From NCBI GenBank assembly GCA_002428685.1, contig DIXL01000072.1:20036-43389 (forward strand): DNA of 23,354 bases. The letters run 5' to 3'. This DNA comes from Cloacimonetes bacterium UBA6081. GTDB taxonomy: Bacteria > Cloacimonadota > Cloacimonadia > Cloacimonadales > Cloacimonadaceae. Below, in pieces: positions 15,738 through 23,354 of the stretch (the first letter of the stretch is position 1; each line of letters begins with the position of its first letter). The translations under genes and the position numbers were made by a program. Under the pieces are notes generated by a model. That model saw only the letters and a program-made list of their open reading frames with translations. It was not told the origin of the DNA and did not search any database.

Positions 15738-16544
15738 ATGAAGTTTAGCATTCTGTTCATAATGGCTTTGCTATCAATATCGCTATTCGGGGTTGACCTG
15801 CATGATGAACTCGCTTTAGAATATTTTAACCTAAGCTATTCAGATTCTCTCATCTATAACGCATTAGACAATGTAATAAGACCTGAGGTTTATGCATATG
15901 TAGATTCCATTGTAGAAAACTGGTTCAAGGATCCACTGTATTGGGATAAAGCAAAAAGTGAAATCAGAAGTGTACATACATCAAGGTACAGGATAACACA
16001 CTTCAAGACATATTGTCTGCCCATAATCAAAGAGCATTATTCTATCAATGATCTAAAGGAGATAAATGCCATACTCACTACTCAGGGAGATAATGCCATT
16101 AATTACAATTTGCTTCGAGGAAAAACAGATATCTTTGCAGAAACGATAGATGTTTTCAAGACACAATTAAAGAAGGGATCGAAGGGAACCCTTACTCTAG
16201 CCTGGCCAAAGGATCCTCATAATCCTGATAAGCTTGGTGAAAGGCCAATATTAGATTATTTCGATTTTGGCTATAGTGAGCCTCCTATTCTAACTGAAGA
16301 GCTTAAAATTGAGTATCCGGAAGCTGCAAGGAAAGCGAATCTACAGGGGACAGTTATTTTACAAGTGGAGTTTTGCCGAGATGGCAGCATAGGTGATATT
16401 TTTGTGCTAAGATCTTTTCCCGGGCTTGATGAAGCTGCCAAGGAATCAGCCCGCAAAATTAAGTTTCAACCTGCTGTTCTGGAAGATGAACCGGTAGGTT
16501 GCATGCTTATCATACCAATTGAGTTTGCGCTAAAACGAAGATAA
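15738..16544 (+). CDS. Secreted or anchored protein with TonB C-terminal domain
   Basis: This 268-residue protein starts with a hydrophobic stretch (about 4-18, ILFIMALLSISLFG) that is a signal peptide or membrane anchor. Residues about 20-165 are an unrecognised helical region. Residues about 182-266 are a TonB_C fold: EYPEAARKANLQGTV (192-206), then LQVEFCRDGSIGDI, ARKIKFQPAVLED and IIPIEFALKR. Classical TonB has a proline-rich spacer, which is lacking here, and no exbB/exbD lie nearby, so a role as energy transducer is doubtful. A TTGACA at 15672-15677 could be a -35 box. Codon use looks AT-richer than the kinase gene upstream. Confidence 0.85.
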   Translation: MKFSILFIMALLSISLFGVDLHDELALEYFNLSYSDSLIYNALDNVIRPEVYAYVDSIVENWFKDPLYWDKAKSEIRSVHTSRYRITHFKTYCLPIIKEHYSINDLKEINAILTTQGDNAINYNLLRGKTDIFAETIDVFKTQLKKGSKGTLTLAWPKDPHNPDKLGERPILDYFDFGYSEPPILTEELKIEYPEAARKANLQGTVILQVEFCRDGSIGDIFVLRSFPGLDEAAKESARKIKFQPAVLEDEPVGCMLIIPIEFALKRR

Positions 16545-16644
16545 TTATACTCCGTGAGTTACATTTAACTTTTATCTTATTTAATCCTGATATCAGCTTT
16601 CAAACAAGGTTTAACCATTAACGCTTAACATGTAACTTTAATTT

Positions 16645-16980
16645 CTACAGTTCGCTGACCAAGCCCTCCCAACCCTTCACACGTTTTAACAGCCCTGCCT
16701 CCACCGCTTTCTGGATGCTGATGCAAGGCAGATCGTGAGCATAGATGTAGTCCCGCATTATCGTGCGCAAGTCCACCCCGGGATATGCCTTTTCCACCAG
16801 ATACATCAGCTTGGTATATAGGCAAGTCCAAGCCCTAAGCGGGCTGCGGTAATGGTTCCGAATCCCGTCATAAACCTGCACATAGTTCCGCAGATCCTGC
16901 TTATAGGCTTCGGATGGCTCCAGCTTCCAGATATTTGCAGATTTGCTGCCAATCGCTGGACGAGGGGTTGCACACCATCG
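16645..16980 (-). pseudogene. Unidentified gene remnant (C-terminal fragment)
   Basis: A minus-strand frame is open from just after a stop at 16983 to TAG at 16645, about 111 codons. The peptide looks like real protein (KSANIWKLEPSEAYKQDL, then SPLRAWTCLYTKLMYLVEK and DYIYAHDLPCISIQKAVEAG), with no low-complexity bias. No convincing start with a Shine-Dalgarno is seen; a GTG at 16881 would give 78 residues. The 5' side runs into a REP-like palindrome and the 53-bp tandem repeats. I read it as the 3' end of a longer gene cut off by repeats. I do not recognise the family. Confidence 0.4.
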
Positions 16981-17013
16981 CTATGAGATGTCGCTCTCAA
17001 GGAGCTTGGGAAG

Positions 17014-17036
17014 CTGGATTCCCGCCTCCGCGGGAA
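17014..17036. repeat. REP-like extragenic palindrome, right copy
   Basis: This is an exact reverse-complement copy of 252-274, with stem TTCCCGC/GCGGGAA and loop ctcc. It directly abuts the 53-bp tandem array. Confidence 0.8.
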
Positions 17037-17037
17037 A

Positions 17038-17196
17038 GACAAGTGTGAAACTCGAGCTTTGGGGAGTACTGGCAATTATTCAACGATCCCGACAAGTGTG
17101 AAACTCGAGCTTTGGGGAGTGCCGGCAATTATTCAACGATCTCGACAAGTGTGAAACTCGAACTTTGGGGAGTACTGGCAATTATTCAACGATCCC
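17038..17196. repeat. 53-bp tandem repeat, three copies
   Basis: The copies are 17038-17090, 17091-17143 and 17144-17196, each beginning gacaagtgtgaaactcga and ending caacgat plus ccc or ctc. They differ at only a few positions. As 53 is not a multiple of three, no single frame is repeated. There are no spacers, so it is not a CRISPR. It may vary in copy number between strains. Confidence 0.92.
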
Positions 17197-17230
17197 GTTT
17201 AGAGTGCTTCCTTACTACCATTCCCATATC

Positions 17231-17273
17231 ATTGCCATATCATTCTCAACAACATTGGGAATGATGTGGCAAT
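17231..17273. repeat. Hairpin upstream of rnfC
   Basis: The arms 17231-17245 (attgccatatcattc) and 17259-17273 pair with one mismatch, which would be a G-U pair in RNA, around a 13-base loop. No T-run follows on the plus strand. The rest of 17197-17493 shows no gene; the rnf promoter should lie there but I cannot mark it confidently. Confidence 0.6.
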
Positions 17274-17493
17274 GCTTCCTGAATTAGTCCAGGGGCGGCT
17301 TTTTGGCAGGCAAGGCAAGCTAAAGGCAAGAAAGTCCCTGCATTCCATCAAACCAAGACCTCAGCATACCAAAAACTCCGGCACACAGCACCCCAATACC
17401 AAAAAAAAACTTGCCTGATAAAGCATCCCTCAAAACTATGTCCCCAAATTTGATTTCAGGCTTGCGGTTTTCTGCAGGCCATTGGGAGTGTTA

Positions 17494-18816
17494 ATGCAAT
17501 TACGAACATTTCCTGGGGGTGTTCATCCCCATGACGAAAAGCATTTTAGTGCTTCTGCACAAATCACCGAAGCTCCTCTGCCGCAAAAAGTTATTATTCA
17601 TCTATCCCAACACATAGGCTCTCCTTCCACACCTGTGGTGGCAGTAGGTGAAGAGGTTTTGGCGGGGCAATTGATTGCCGAAGCATCGGGATTTGTATCG
17701 CTAAATCAGCATGCCAGCATTTCTGGTAAAGTTACTGCGGTTGATAGGTTTATGCATCCTACCGGAACCAGTTCGCTGGCCATTCAGATTACCGGAGACG
17801 GATTGGATAAATGGGTGGAACTGGTTGATGAGCAGGATTTTATAAATCTTCCTCCAGCTGAAATGAAGGCGCGGATTAGTGCCGCAGGAATCTGTGGAAT
17901 GGGTGGAGCAGGGTTTCCCACACATGTAAAGCTGTCTCCCCCGGAAGATAAGCCGATTGACACGGTTATTTTGAACGGGGTGGAATGCGAACCCTACCTC
18001 ACCAGCGACTATCGTTTGATGTTGGAAAAAGGTGCTGATATTGTTACAGGCTTAAAGCTGATTATGAAAATTGTCGGTGCTAAAAAGGGAATCATCGGGA
18101 TAGAAGCCAATAAACCCGATGCGATCAAGCTGATGGAAAAGCTGCTTGCCGATGAACCCTATCTGGAAGTAGTCGGCCTAAAACTCCGCTATCCGCAAGG
18201 AGCTGAAAAACAGCTTATTTACGCTGCCACAAAGCGCAAGGTTCCGGCCGGTGGCTTGCCCATGGCAGTCGGCGTGGTTGTGCAGAATGTAGGCACCGCT
18301 TTTGCCGTTTATGAGGCCATCCGCTATCGTAAACCCCTGGTGCAACGAGTTATTTCCATCACCGGTTCGCCTGTGAACAAACCTGGAAACCTCTTGGCCA
18401 GAATCGGCACTCCCTTTTCTGAACTGGTGGAATTTTGCGGCGGAACCAAAGAAACCGTGGGCAAAGTCATTTCCGGTGGCCCTATGATGGGTTTTGCCCT
18501 TCCCAGCCTGGAAGCAACCATGGGCAAAGGCAGCAGCGGTTTGGTGCTGATGAACGAAAAGGACGCCCGCATGATGGAAGAGCATAACTGTCTGCGCTGT
18601 GCCCGTTGCGTGGATGTTTGCCCCATGAATCTCATACCCAGCTTAATTGCTGCAGCGGTGAAAAATAAAAACCTGGATATGGCTGTTTCGGCTGGACTAA
18701 ACGACTGTATGAAATGTGGCAGTTGCGCCTATGTATGCCCAGCCCAGATCAGACTGGTGCAATGGATAGATACCGGTAAAATCCGTTATGCTGAAGCGCA
18801 GCGAGCCAAGAAATAG
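17494..18816 (+). CDS. rnfC: Rnf electron transport complex subunit C
   Basis: RnfC is the peripheral NADH/FMN-binding subunit of the ferredoxin:NAD+ oxidoreductase. The ATG at 17494 is preferred because GGGAG lies about 5 bp upstream; a TTG at 17482 would add four residues. The 440-residue protein opens with RTFPGGVHPHDEK. GICGMGGAGFPTHVK is the nucleotide/FMN-binding glycine-rich loop, and LNGVECEPYLTSDYRLM follows as in NuoF-like proteins. Two [4Fe-4S] motifs lie at C366/369/372/376 and C405/408/411/415. It heads the operon; rnfD starts 8 bp after its stop. Confidence 0.96.
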   Translation: MQLRTFPGGVHPHDEKHFSASAQITEAPLPQKVIIHLSQHIGSPSTPVVAVGEEVLAGQLIAEASGFVSLNQHASISGKVTAVDRFMHPTGTSSLAIQITGDGLDKWVELVDEQDFINLPPAEMKARISAAGICGMGGAGFPTHVKLSPPEDKPIDTVILNGVECEPYLTSDYRLMLEKGADIVTGLKLIMKIVGAKKGIIGIEANKPDAIKLMEKLLADEPYLEVVGLKLRYPQGAEKQLIYAATKRKVPAGGLPMAVGVVVQNVGTAFAVYEAIRYRKPLVQRVISITGSPVNKPGNLLARIGTPFSELVEFCGGTKETVGKVISGGPMMGFALPSLEATMGKGSSGLVLMNEKDARMMEEHNCLRCARCVDVCPMNLIPSLIAAAVKNKNLDMAVSAGLNDCMKCGSCAYVCPAQIRLVQWIDTGKIRYAEAQRAKK

Positions 18817-18824
18817 GTGAAAAT

Positions 18825-19925
18825 ATGAAAGATAAATATATAGTATCCTCTGCCCCACATTTCCATGATAAAACCACGGTTAAAAACGTGATGTGGAATG
18901 TGGTGATTGCCCTGTCTCCTGCCCTGGTTTTCGCAGTATATTATTGGGGATTCCGCTCTTTATTACTAACCCTTTTGGGAGCTGTTTCCGCCGTGGTAAC
19001 CGAAGCGGCTATCCAAAAAATGCGCAAAGTCCCTATCTCTGTGGCCGATGGCAGTGCGTTTTTGACCGGTATGCTGCTTTCCTATAATATTAATCCGGGT
19101 GCGCCATGGTGGATGCCAATCATGGGCTCTGTGTTTGCTATTGCAGTTGGCAAACAGGTGTTTGGCGGGCTTGGTAACAATCCGGTAAATCCTGCGCTTT
19201 TGGGACGAGCTTTTCTGCTGGCCTCGTGGCCGTCTTTGATGACATCCGGATGGCTGAAGCCTAAAACCGGTTCACTTAGCGGCTTGAACGACCTGGATGC
19301 AATTGCCATAAACCTGCAAAGCCTTTCGCCCAAAGCCTACGATCTGGTTACAGGTGCCACCCCCTTAAAAGTGGTTCAAACCCTGCGGGACAGCAGCTTT
19401 GTAGCTTCCATAAATGGTAATGGTGAAGGTATAAACCTGGCAAACCGCATCTTTACAAACATCACCGAGATGGCTGCGCTTAAAAACCTTTTCTGGGGTA
19501 ACATTGGTGGCTGCATTGGTGAAGTGAGCGCATTTGCCCTTTTGCTTGGTGCGGCTTACCTGCTTTATAAAAACATTATTGAATGGCGGATACCGCTGTT
19601 CTACCTCGGCACGGTATTTGTCTTAACAGCCGTCTTTGGTCCCATCAAAGGCAGCGGTTACAGCCCGATGTTGCCATTTTTCCACATCTTTTCCGGTGGC
19701 CTGATGCTTGGTGCTTTCTTTATGGCTACGGACTACACAACCACACCTCTAACTAAAAACGGGCGTATTATATTTGCCATTGGTTGCGGTTTGTTGACTG
19801 TGGTAATCAGGCTGGTGGGCGGTTATCCGGAAGGAGTAAGCTACAGCATTCTGTTTATGAACGTTATGACACCGCTGATAGACAAACTTACCATGCCGAA
19901 ACCGTTTGGGAGGATTAAGAAATGA
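18825..19925 (+). CDS. rnfD: Rnf electron transport complex subunit D
   Basis: RnfD is an integral membrane subunit carrying a covalently bound FMN, related to NqrB. The 366 residues contain about nine hydrophobic helices (for example about 24-42, 46-62 and 94-112). GLGNNPVNPALLGRAF (115-130) is characteristic. The covalent FMN threonine is expected in DLVTGATPL (T179). AGGTGA precedes the ATG. Its stop overlaps the rnfG start by 4 bp. Confidence 0.96.
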   Translation: MKDKYIVSSAPHFHDKTTVKNVMWNVVIALSPALVFAVYYWGFRSLLLTLLGAVSAVVTEAAIQKMRKVPISVADGSAFLTGMLLSYNINPGAPWWMPIMGSVFAIAVGKQVFGGLGNNPVNPALLGRAFLLASWPSLMTSGWLKPKTGSLSGLNDLDAIAINLQSLSPKAYDLVTGATPLKVVQTLRDSSFVASINGNGEGINLANRIFTNITEMAALKNLFWGNIGGCIGEVSAFALLLGAAYLLYKNIIEWRIPLFYLGTVFVLTAVFGPIKGSGYSPMLPFFHIFSGGLMLGAFFMATDYTTTPLTKNGRIIFAIGCGLLTVVIRLVGGYPEGVSYSILFMNVMTPLIDKLTMPKPFGRIKK

Positions 19926-20506
19926 AGATGTTTATCCAACTTGGCTTTATCCTGCTGGCCTTCTGCATTGTGGCTACTGCTCTTTTAGCTTACGTAAACA
20001 CGCTTACCAAGCCAAAGATTGAAGCCCTGAAAATAAAGGAAACCCAGGAAGCCCGCGCTAACTTGATACCCGATTCGGAGTTCGAAGAGGTAGCGGGAGA
20101 CCTGACATATTACATAGCCAAAGACAAGGCTTCCGGCGAAATTAAGGGCTACACCTTCACAGCCGCCAAAAACGGCTATAACGGCGCGGTAAAAACCATG
20201 GCCGCCGTGGATAAGGACTTTAAGCTGATGGCTATAAACGTGATTCAACAAACCGAAACTCCTGGCTTGGGCACCAATTCTACCCAGCCCAAATTTACCG
20301 ATCAGTTCAAAGGGAAATCCTCTGAACAACTGATTGTGGATAAGGACGGCGGAGTTCCCCCCAATGCCATAAAAGCCCTTACGGGTGCAACAATTACCAC
20401 CAGAGCAGTGGTGAACTCGCTGAAAGAGACCATTGAACAGTTGAAAGCAAGCGTTCAATCTGCCCCGGAAATTGCCGTCAATCCTGAGAAGGAGGTGCAA
20501 CCATGA
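19922..20506 (+). CDS. rnfG: Rnf electron transport complex subunit G
   Basis: RnfG has a single N-terminal membrane helix (about 5-26) and a periplasmic FMN-binding domain. ETPGLGT (112-118) and ALTGATITTRAVV (152-164) are the family motifs; T157 is the residue expected to be flavinylated through phosphoester linkage by ApbE, which is not in the window. The 194-residue length is typical. It overlaps rnfD and rnfE by 4 bp on each side. Confidence 0.96.
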   Translation: MKMFIQLGFILLAFCIVATALLAYVNTLTKPKIEALKIKETQEARANLIPDSEFEEVAGDLTYYIAKDKASGEIKGYTFTAAKNGYNGAVKTMAAVDKDFKLMAINVIQQTETPGLGTNSTQPKFTDQFKGKSSEQLIVDKDGGVPPNAIKALTGATITTRAVVNSLKETIEQLKASVQSAPEIAVNPEKEVQP

Positions 20507-21093
20507 GCTTTGTGAAAGAACTAACCAAAGGCATCATCAAGGAAAATCCCATTTTTGTAATTGTGCTGGGTATGTGCCCCACTCTGGCCACCTCCACTTC
20601 GGTGAATAATGCTATTGGCATGGGTATGGCTGCCACTTTTGTGCTGGTATGCTCCAATATCTTTATCTCCCTGATAAAAAACATCACGCCGGATAAAATC
20701 AGAATCCCGGTGTATGTGGTAGTTATTGCTTCCTTTGTATCCATCGTAGATATGTCTATGGCTGCCTATGTGCCGGCTTTGCACAAATCGCTGGGCTTGT
20801 TTATCCCCTTGATTGTGGTAAATTGCATCATCCTGGGACGCGCCGAAGCCTTTGCCAACAAGAATAACGTCCTGAATTCCATTGCCGATGGCGTTGGTAT
20901 GGGGCTTGGTTTCACACTGGCGTTAACCGTTGTGGCAACCATCCGCGAAATTTTGGGCAATGGCACCTGGCTGAATATAAAAGTGATGCCCAATACCTAC
21001 GACCCCATGCTGATAACCCTGCTTGCTCCGGGAGCCTTTATCACGCTTGGCTTCCTGATGGCACTGATGAACATGCTGAAGGAGAAGAAATAA
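20503..21093 (+). CDS. rnfE: Rnf electron transport complex subunit E
   Basis: RnfE is an integral membrane subunit (NqrD-like) that with RnfA forms the membrane core holding a [2Fe-2S] cluster and the ion path. The 196 residues have about six hydrophobic helices. ENPIFVIVLGMCPTLATS near the start and VNCIILGRAEAFA (105-117) are family signatures, each with a conserved Cys. A strong AAGGAGGT (20489-20496) lies 6 bp before the ATG inside rnfG. The stop overlaps the rnfA start by one base. Confidence 0.96.
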   Translation: MSFVKELTKGIIKENPIFVIVLGMCPTLATSTSVNNAIGMGMAATFVLVCSNIFISLIKNITPDKIRIPVYVVVIASFVSIVDMSMAAYVPALHKSLGLFIPLIVVNCIILGRAEAFANKNNVLNSIADGVGMGLGFTLALTVVATIREILGNGTWLNIKVMPNTYDPMLITLLAPGAFITLGFLMALMNMLKEKK

Positions 21094-21695
21094 TGGGATT
21101 CCTCGGTCAATTCTTTTCGATGGCCATTGCTGCCATTTTAATTCAAAACTTCGTTTTGTCCCGGTTTTTGGGCCTATGTCCCTATCTGGGCGTATCCAAG
21201 AAACTGGATTCTGCCTTTGGCATGGGCATGGCGGTGATCTTTGTAATGACGATGGCTTCGGCTTTCTGTTACATAATTTATCAGTATTTGCTGGTGCCGT
21301 TTAAGCTGGAATATTTGCAAACTCTGGCCTTTATTCTTACCATTGCTGCGCTGGTGCAATTTGTAGAGATGGTGATTCAAAAGAATTCTCCTTCGCTTTA
21401 CAAATCCCTGGGGGTCTATTTACCCCTAATAACCACCAATTGCGCTGTTTTGGGTGTGGCTATTTTAAACATCACTCCCTTGGGTGATGGCAGTAGATAT
21501 AACTTCATCTGGTCGGTGCTAAACGGTTTCCTGTCCGGAGTTGGCTTCACTTTTGTGCTGCTGGCCATGGCTGGTATCCGCGAACGTCTCGAACTGGTTG
21601 ACATGCCCAAAAGCATGCGTGGAATGCCAAGCGGCCTAATTCTGGCTGGGATTATGGCTTTAGCTTTCTATGGCTTTATGGGCATGAAGATCTAA
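21093..21695 (+). CDS. rnfA: Rnf electron transport complex subunit A
   Basis: RnfA is the inverted-topology partner of RnfE (NqrE-like). The 200 residues have about six membrane helices. IQNFVLSRFLGLCPYLGVSK (17-36) and LITTNCAVLGVA (111-122) carry the conserved cysteines that hold the membrane [2Fe-2S] cluster with RnfE. AAGGAG near the rnfE end serves as its ribosome binding site. rnfB follows after a 12-bp gap. Confidence 0.96.
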   Translation: MGFLGQFFSMAIAAILIQNFVLSRFLGLCPYLGVSKKLDSAFGMGMAVIFVMTMASAFCYIIYQYLLVPFKLEYLQTLAFILTIAALVQFVEMVIQKNSPSLYKSLGVYLPLITTNCAVLGVAILNITPLGDGSRYNFIWSVLNGFLSGVGFTFVLLAMAGIRERLELVDMPKSMRGMPSGLILAGIMALAFYGFMGMKI

Positions 21696-21707
21696 GGAGG
21701 GATGGTG

Positions 21708-22739
21708 ATGATAGTATCAAGTATATTTATGCCGTTAGCTCTTGCAGTTCTTAGCGAAATTGGCATTCCGGTGCTTATTTTAGGAGCACTGGGTCTGGTT
21801 TTTGGTCTGGTGTTGGCTTTTGCAGCCAAGGTTTTTGCCGTTAAGCTCGACCCCCGTGTGGAACAAATTATCGCGGCTTTGCCAGGTGCCAATTGTGGTG
21901 CTTGCGGCAAGGCCGGCTGTGCAGGTTATGCCTCCAGCATTGTTACAGAAGGCGTGGAAATAAACCTCTGTGCTCCCGGCGGACCTGAAGCAGTAGCCAA
22001 AATTGCCAAAATCATGGGGAAAACTGCCAGTGTCCAAGCTAAGAGATTAGCCGTTATTCATTGCAGCAGCGGCGGACTCAACAATACCAAGTGGAAGTAT
22101 GCCTATCAGGGCATCGAAAGCTGCAAATCAGCCGTAAACATTGCCGACGGGCCCAATCTATGCACCTGGGGCTGTTTAGGATTCAATGATTGCCAGAAAG
22201 CTTGTATGTTCGATGCCATCAGCGTGGACGACCAAGGCATGCGGCATATTGATCCGGATAAATGCACCGCCTGCGGAGCTTGCGTTGCCGCTTGCCCCAG
22301 AAATCTGATCATGTTGATTCCAGAAACCAAACATGTAACCATAAAGTGCAGCTCCAAGGCCAAAAACCCTGTGGCCAAGCAACTTTGCGGCACTGAGAAA
22401 CCCTGCATAGGCTGCGGACTTTGTGCCCGTAAATGCCCAGTGCAAGCCATCACCGTGGAAAACACCCTGGCACGCATTGATTACGATAAATGCATAGATT
22501 GCGGCCTTTGCGCCTCAGCCTGCCCCACCAAAGCCATTTGGGATACCAAGGCAGGACTGCGGAAAACCGCTTATATCGAGCCGGAAAAATGCATTGGCTG
22601 CACCATCTGCGCCAAAGTCTGCCCTACAAATGCCATTGCCGGAGAACTGAAACAACTGCACACGGTTAACAAGGATGCCTGCATTGGCTGTGAACAGTGC
22701 GTAGCCAAATGCCCCAAAAAGGCAATTGAGATGAGGTGA
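21708..22739 (+). CDS. rnfB: Rnf electron transport complex subunit B, cluster-rich form
   Basis: RnfB takes electrons from reduced ferredoxin. I choose the ATG at 21708 because AAGGAGG (21694-21700) is 7 bp upstream; the ATG at 21702 is only 1 bp from it. The 343-residue protein has one N-terminal membrane helix (about 17-42), then the four-Cys motif GANCGACGKAGC (cluster at C63/C66/C71/C88). The C-terminal half carries six more cysteine quartets: a variant one (CTWGCLGFNDCQKAC), CTACGACVAACP, CIGCGLCARKCP, CIDCGLCASACP, CIGCTICAKVCP and CIGCEQCVAKCP. E. coli-type RnfB has far fewer; this long form resembles those of anaerobic fermenters. It ends the rnfCDGEAB operon. Confidence 0.96.
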   Translation: MIVSSIFMPLALAVLSEIGIPVLILGALGLVFGLVLAFAAKVFAVKLDPRVEQIIAALPGANCGACGKAGCAGYASSIVTEGVEINLCAPGGPEAVAKIAKIMGKTASVQAKRLAVIHCSSGGLNNTKWKYAYQGIESCKSAVNIADGPNLCTWGCLGFNDCQKACMFDAISVDDQGMRHIDPDKCTACGACVAACPRNLIMLIPETKHVTIKCSSKAKNPVAKQLCGTEKPCIGCGLCARKCPVQAITVENTLARIDYDKCIDCGLCASACPTKAIWDTKAGLRKTAYIEPEKCIGCTICAKVCPTNAIAGELKQLHTVNKDACIGCEQCVAKCPKKAIEMR

Positions 22740-22745
22740 GTTTTT

Positions 22746-22827
22746 CAGTGAGAGCTTCACAGTGAGAGCTTCGCAGTGAGAGCTTCGCAGTGAGAGTTTC
22801 ACAGTGAGAGCTTCGCAGTGAGAGTTT
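22746..22827. repeat. 14-bp tandem repeat, six copies, in the rnf 3' leader
   Basis: Six consecutive units of 14 bp (cagtgagagcttcg with a/g and c/t variants; the last is 12 bp) begin 6 bp after the rnfB stop. They lie between the stop codon and the terminator, so they should be in the rnf mRNA. There are no spacers and the period is not a multiple of three. Confidence 0.92.
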
Positions 22828-22852
22828 GTAGCATAGCTTTATAAGCTGTTGT

Positions 22853-22881
22853 AAAGGCGGGATTTAATCCCGCCTTTTTTT
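22853..22881 (+). terminator. Intrinsic terminator of the rnf operon
   Basis: The stem aaaggcgggat/atcccgccttt with a tight loop (tta) is followed by a T-run, which is the textbook form. It lies about 110 bp after the rnfB stop. Positions 22882-23014 hold no gene; an 11-bp direct repeat ccgtagtgatt occurs at 22973-22983 and 22984-22994. Confidence 0.9.
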
Positions 22882-23014
22882 CACGGTGTCTTTTACCCTA
22901 TTCTGCTCATCTATTATTTGTTTATGTCTTATAGGTACCAAGGAATCAATACTGAATCACTAAGGACTTCATCCGTAGTGATTCCGTAGTGATTCCGTAT
23001 TTCGATGAGGGATG

Positions 23015-23041
23015 TAAAAAACCCCTTCCGAAGAAGGGGTT
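23015..23041 (-). terminator. Intrinsic terminator on the minus strand with a UUCG loop
   Basis: On the minus strand the stem AACCCCTTC/GAAGGGGTT closes a TTCG tetraloop with the stable C(UUCG)G form, followed by six T. It would end a transcript coming from the right, yet no convincing gene precedes it in the window. Confidence 0.8.
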
Positions 23042-23265
23042 CAGGTCTTTGACTTAGGAGGTCGCACAATCATAGCCCTTTGGGGGAAGGCTAATAGCCA
23101 GCTGGGGAGGCTAGCCGAGATTCGCATAAATGTAATGCAAATGTTGTGCCAAACTGAAATATTTATGTAATCTACTTCTCTGCAAGTGGATAGCATGTTA
23201 ATGCTGAAATTCGTAAAGAACCCTTTGTGGAAGATCATAGAATGATTGTGGAAATTTCTCCACAA
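23042..23265 (-). ncRNA. Candidate structured RNA upstream of the minus-strand terminator
   Basis: A run of hairpins occupies this stretch: 23246-23265 (ttgtgga/tccacaa), 23234-23246 (atcat/atgat), 23192-23205 (agcat/atgct) and 23121-23141 (ttcgcat/atgcaaa with one G-U). A closing helix 23064-23069 with 23144-23149 (gcacaa/ttgtgc) encloses 23121-23141 and the ggctaatagcc and ggctagcc palindromes (23089-23116), giving a possible multi-branch fold just before the terminator. No known RNA family is recognised. The frame on this strand starts in the mobile-element copy and does not look like protein. Low confidence. Confidence 0.35.
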
Positions 23266-23313
23266 ACTGAGAGACATCTGACCCTGTCCCCTGACCCCTT
23301 CCGTGTGTAGTGT

Positions 23314-23354
23314 TGTGTCAAACTTAGTTTGTCGCAAATAGTATTGGTGTGGCA
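23314..23354. mobile_element. Left end of a second miniature element, cut by the window end
   Basis: The 41 bases match the left end of the lipocalin-borne element (6477-6517) with two mismatches, including tgtgtcaaactt and gtcgcaaatagtattgg, and stop inside the first hairpin at the window edge. Confidence 0.85.

Noticed and set aside
17038..17196. Possible CRISPR array
   Set aside because: Repeats are directly adjacent with no unique spacers and no cas genes are present.
17400..17480. rnfC promoter boxes
   Set aside because: A TTGCCT is present but no acceptable -10 lies at a suitable distance.
19985..20500. Minus-strand open frame of 171 codons
   Set aside because: It is antisense to rnfG, which has clear FMN motifs.
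23041..23337. Minus-strand open frame of 98 codons
   Set aside because: It begins in the miniature element copy and stops inside the terminator stem; the peptide shows no family features.

Overview
The window looks like a chromosomal segment of an anaerobic, Gram-negative (LPS-making) bacterium. Lipid A genes with an LpxC-FabZ fusion, a two-subunit glycine decarboxylase and a complete six-gene Rnf complex with a cluster-rich RnfB fit an amino-acid-fermenting or syntrophic lineage. Candidatus Cloacimonadota is my best guess and the Bacteroidota/Chlorobi/Fibrobacterota side is the alternative. This placement is inference from gene content; no marker gene settles it.

Layout. Positions 1-345 are a patchwork of short repeats. 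Positions 346-4675, minus strand, form a tight five-gene unit read ribH > nusB > GT2 glycosyltransferase > radical SAM/SPASM enzyme > membrane protein with a decayed PP2C-like domain and a PQQ-type propeller. The last three look like an uncharacterised module behind two housekeeping genes. A lone AT-rich DUF4143-type ATPase gene (4870-5991, minus) follows, then a cluster of three inverted repeats (6019-6303). Positions 6327-13573, minus strand, are a compact seven-gene unit read gcvPA > gcvPB > skp/ompH > lpxD > lpxC/fabZ > lpxA > lipocalin. The lipocalin is split by a 97-bp miniature element flanked by exact 8-bp direct repeats.

A repeat-rich gap leads into plus-strand genes: a protein with two fused deoxynucleoside-kinase domains (13992-15398), a nested inverted-repeat block, and a secreted TonB-C-terminal protein (15738-16544). 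Positions 16545-17493 hold a gene remnant, a common extragenic palindrome, three copies of a 53-bp tandem repeat and a hairpin. The rnfCDGEAB operon fills 17494-22739 and ends with six 14-bp repeats and a strong terminator. The right edge holds a minus-strand terminator with a string of hairpins upstream of it, and a cut-off second copy of the miniature element.

How it works together. RnfCDGEAB is expected to couple reduced ferredoxin oxidation by NAD+ to Na+ or H+ export. The glycine P-protein subunits start glycine cleavage. RibH supplies flavin, which Rnf uses. Skp, LpxD, LpxC, FabZ and LpxA together make and service the outer membrane, and the lipocalin is probably an outer-membrane lipid-maintenance protein that is now interrupted. 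The most notable observations are the element in the lipocalin gene with two hairpins whose loops are complementary, the GT2/radical SAM/pseudo-PP2C module, the tandem nucleoside kinase, and a possible structured RNA at the right end.
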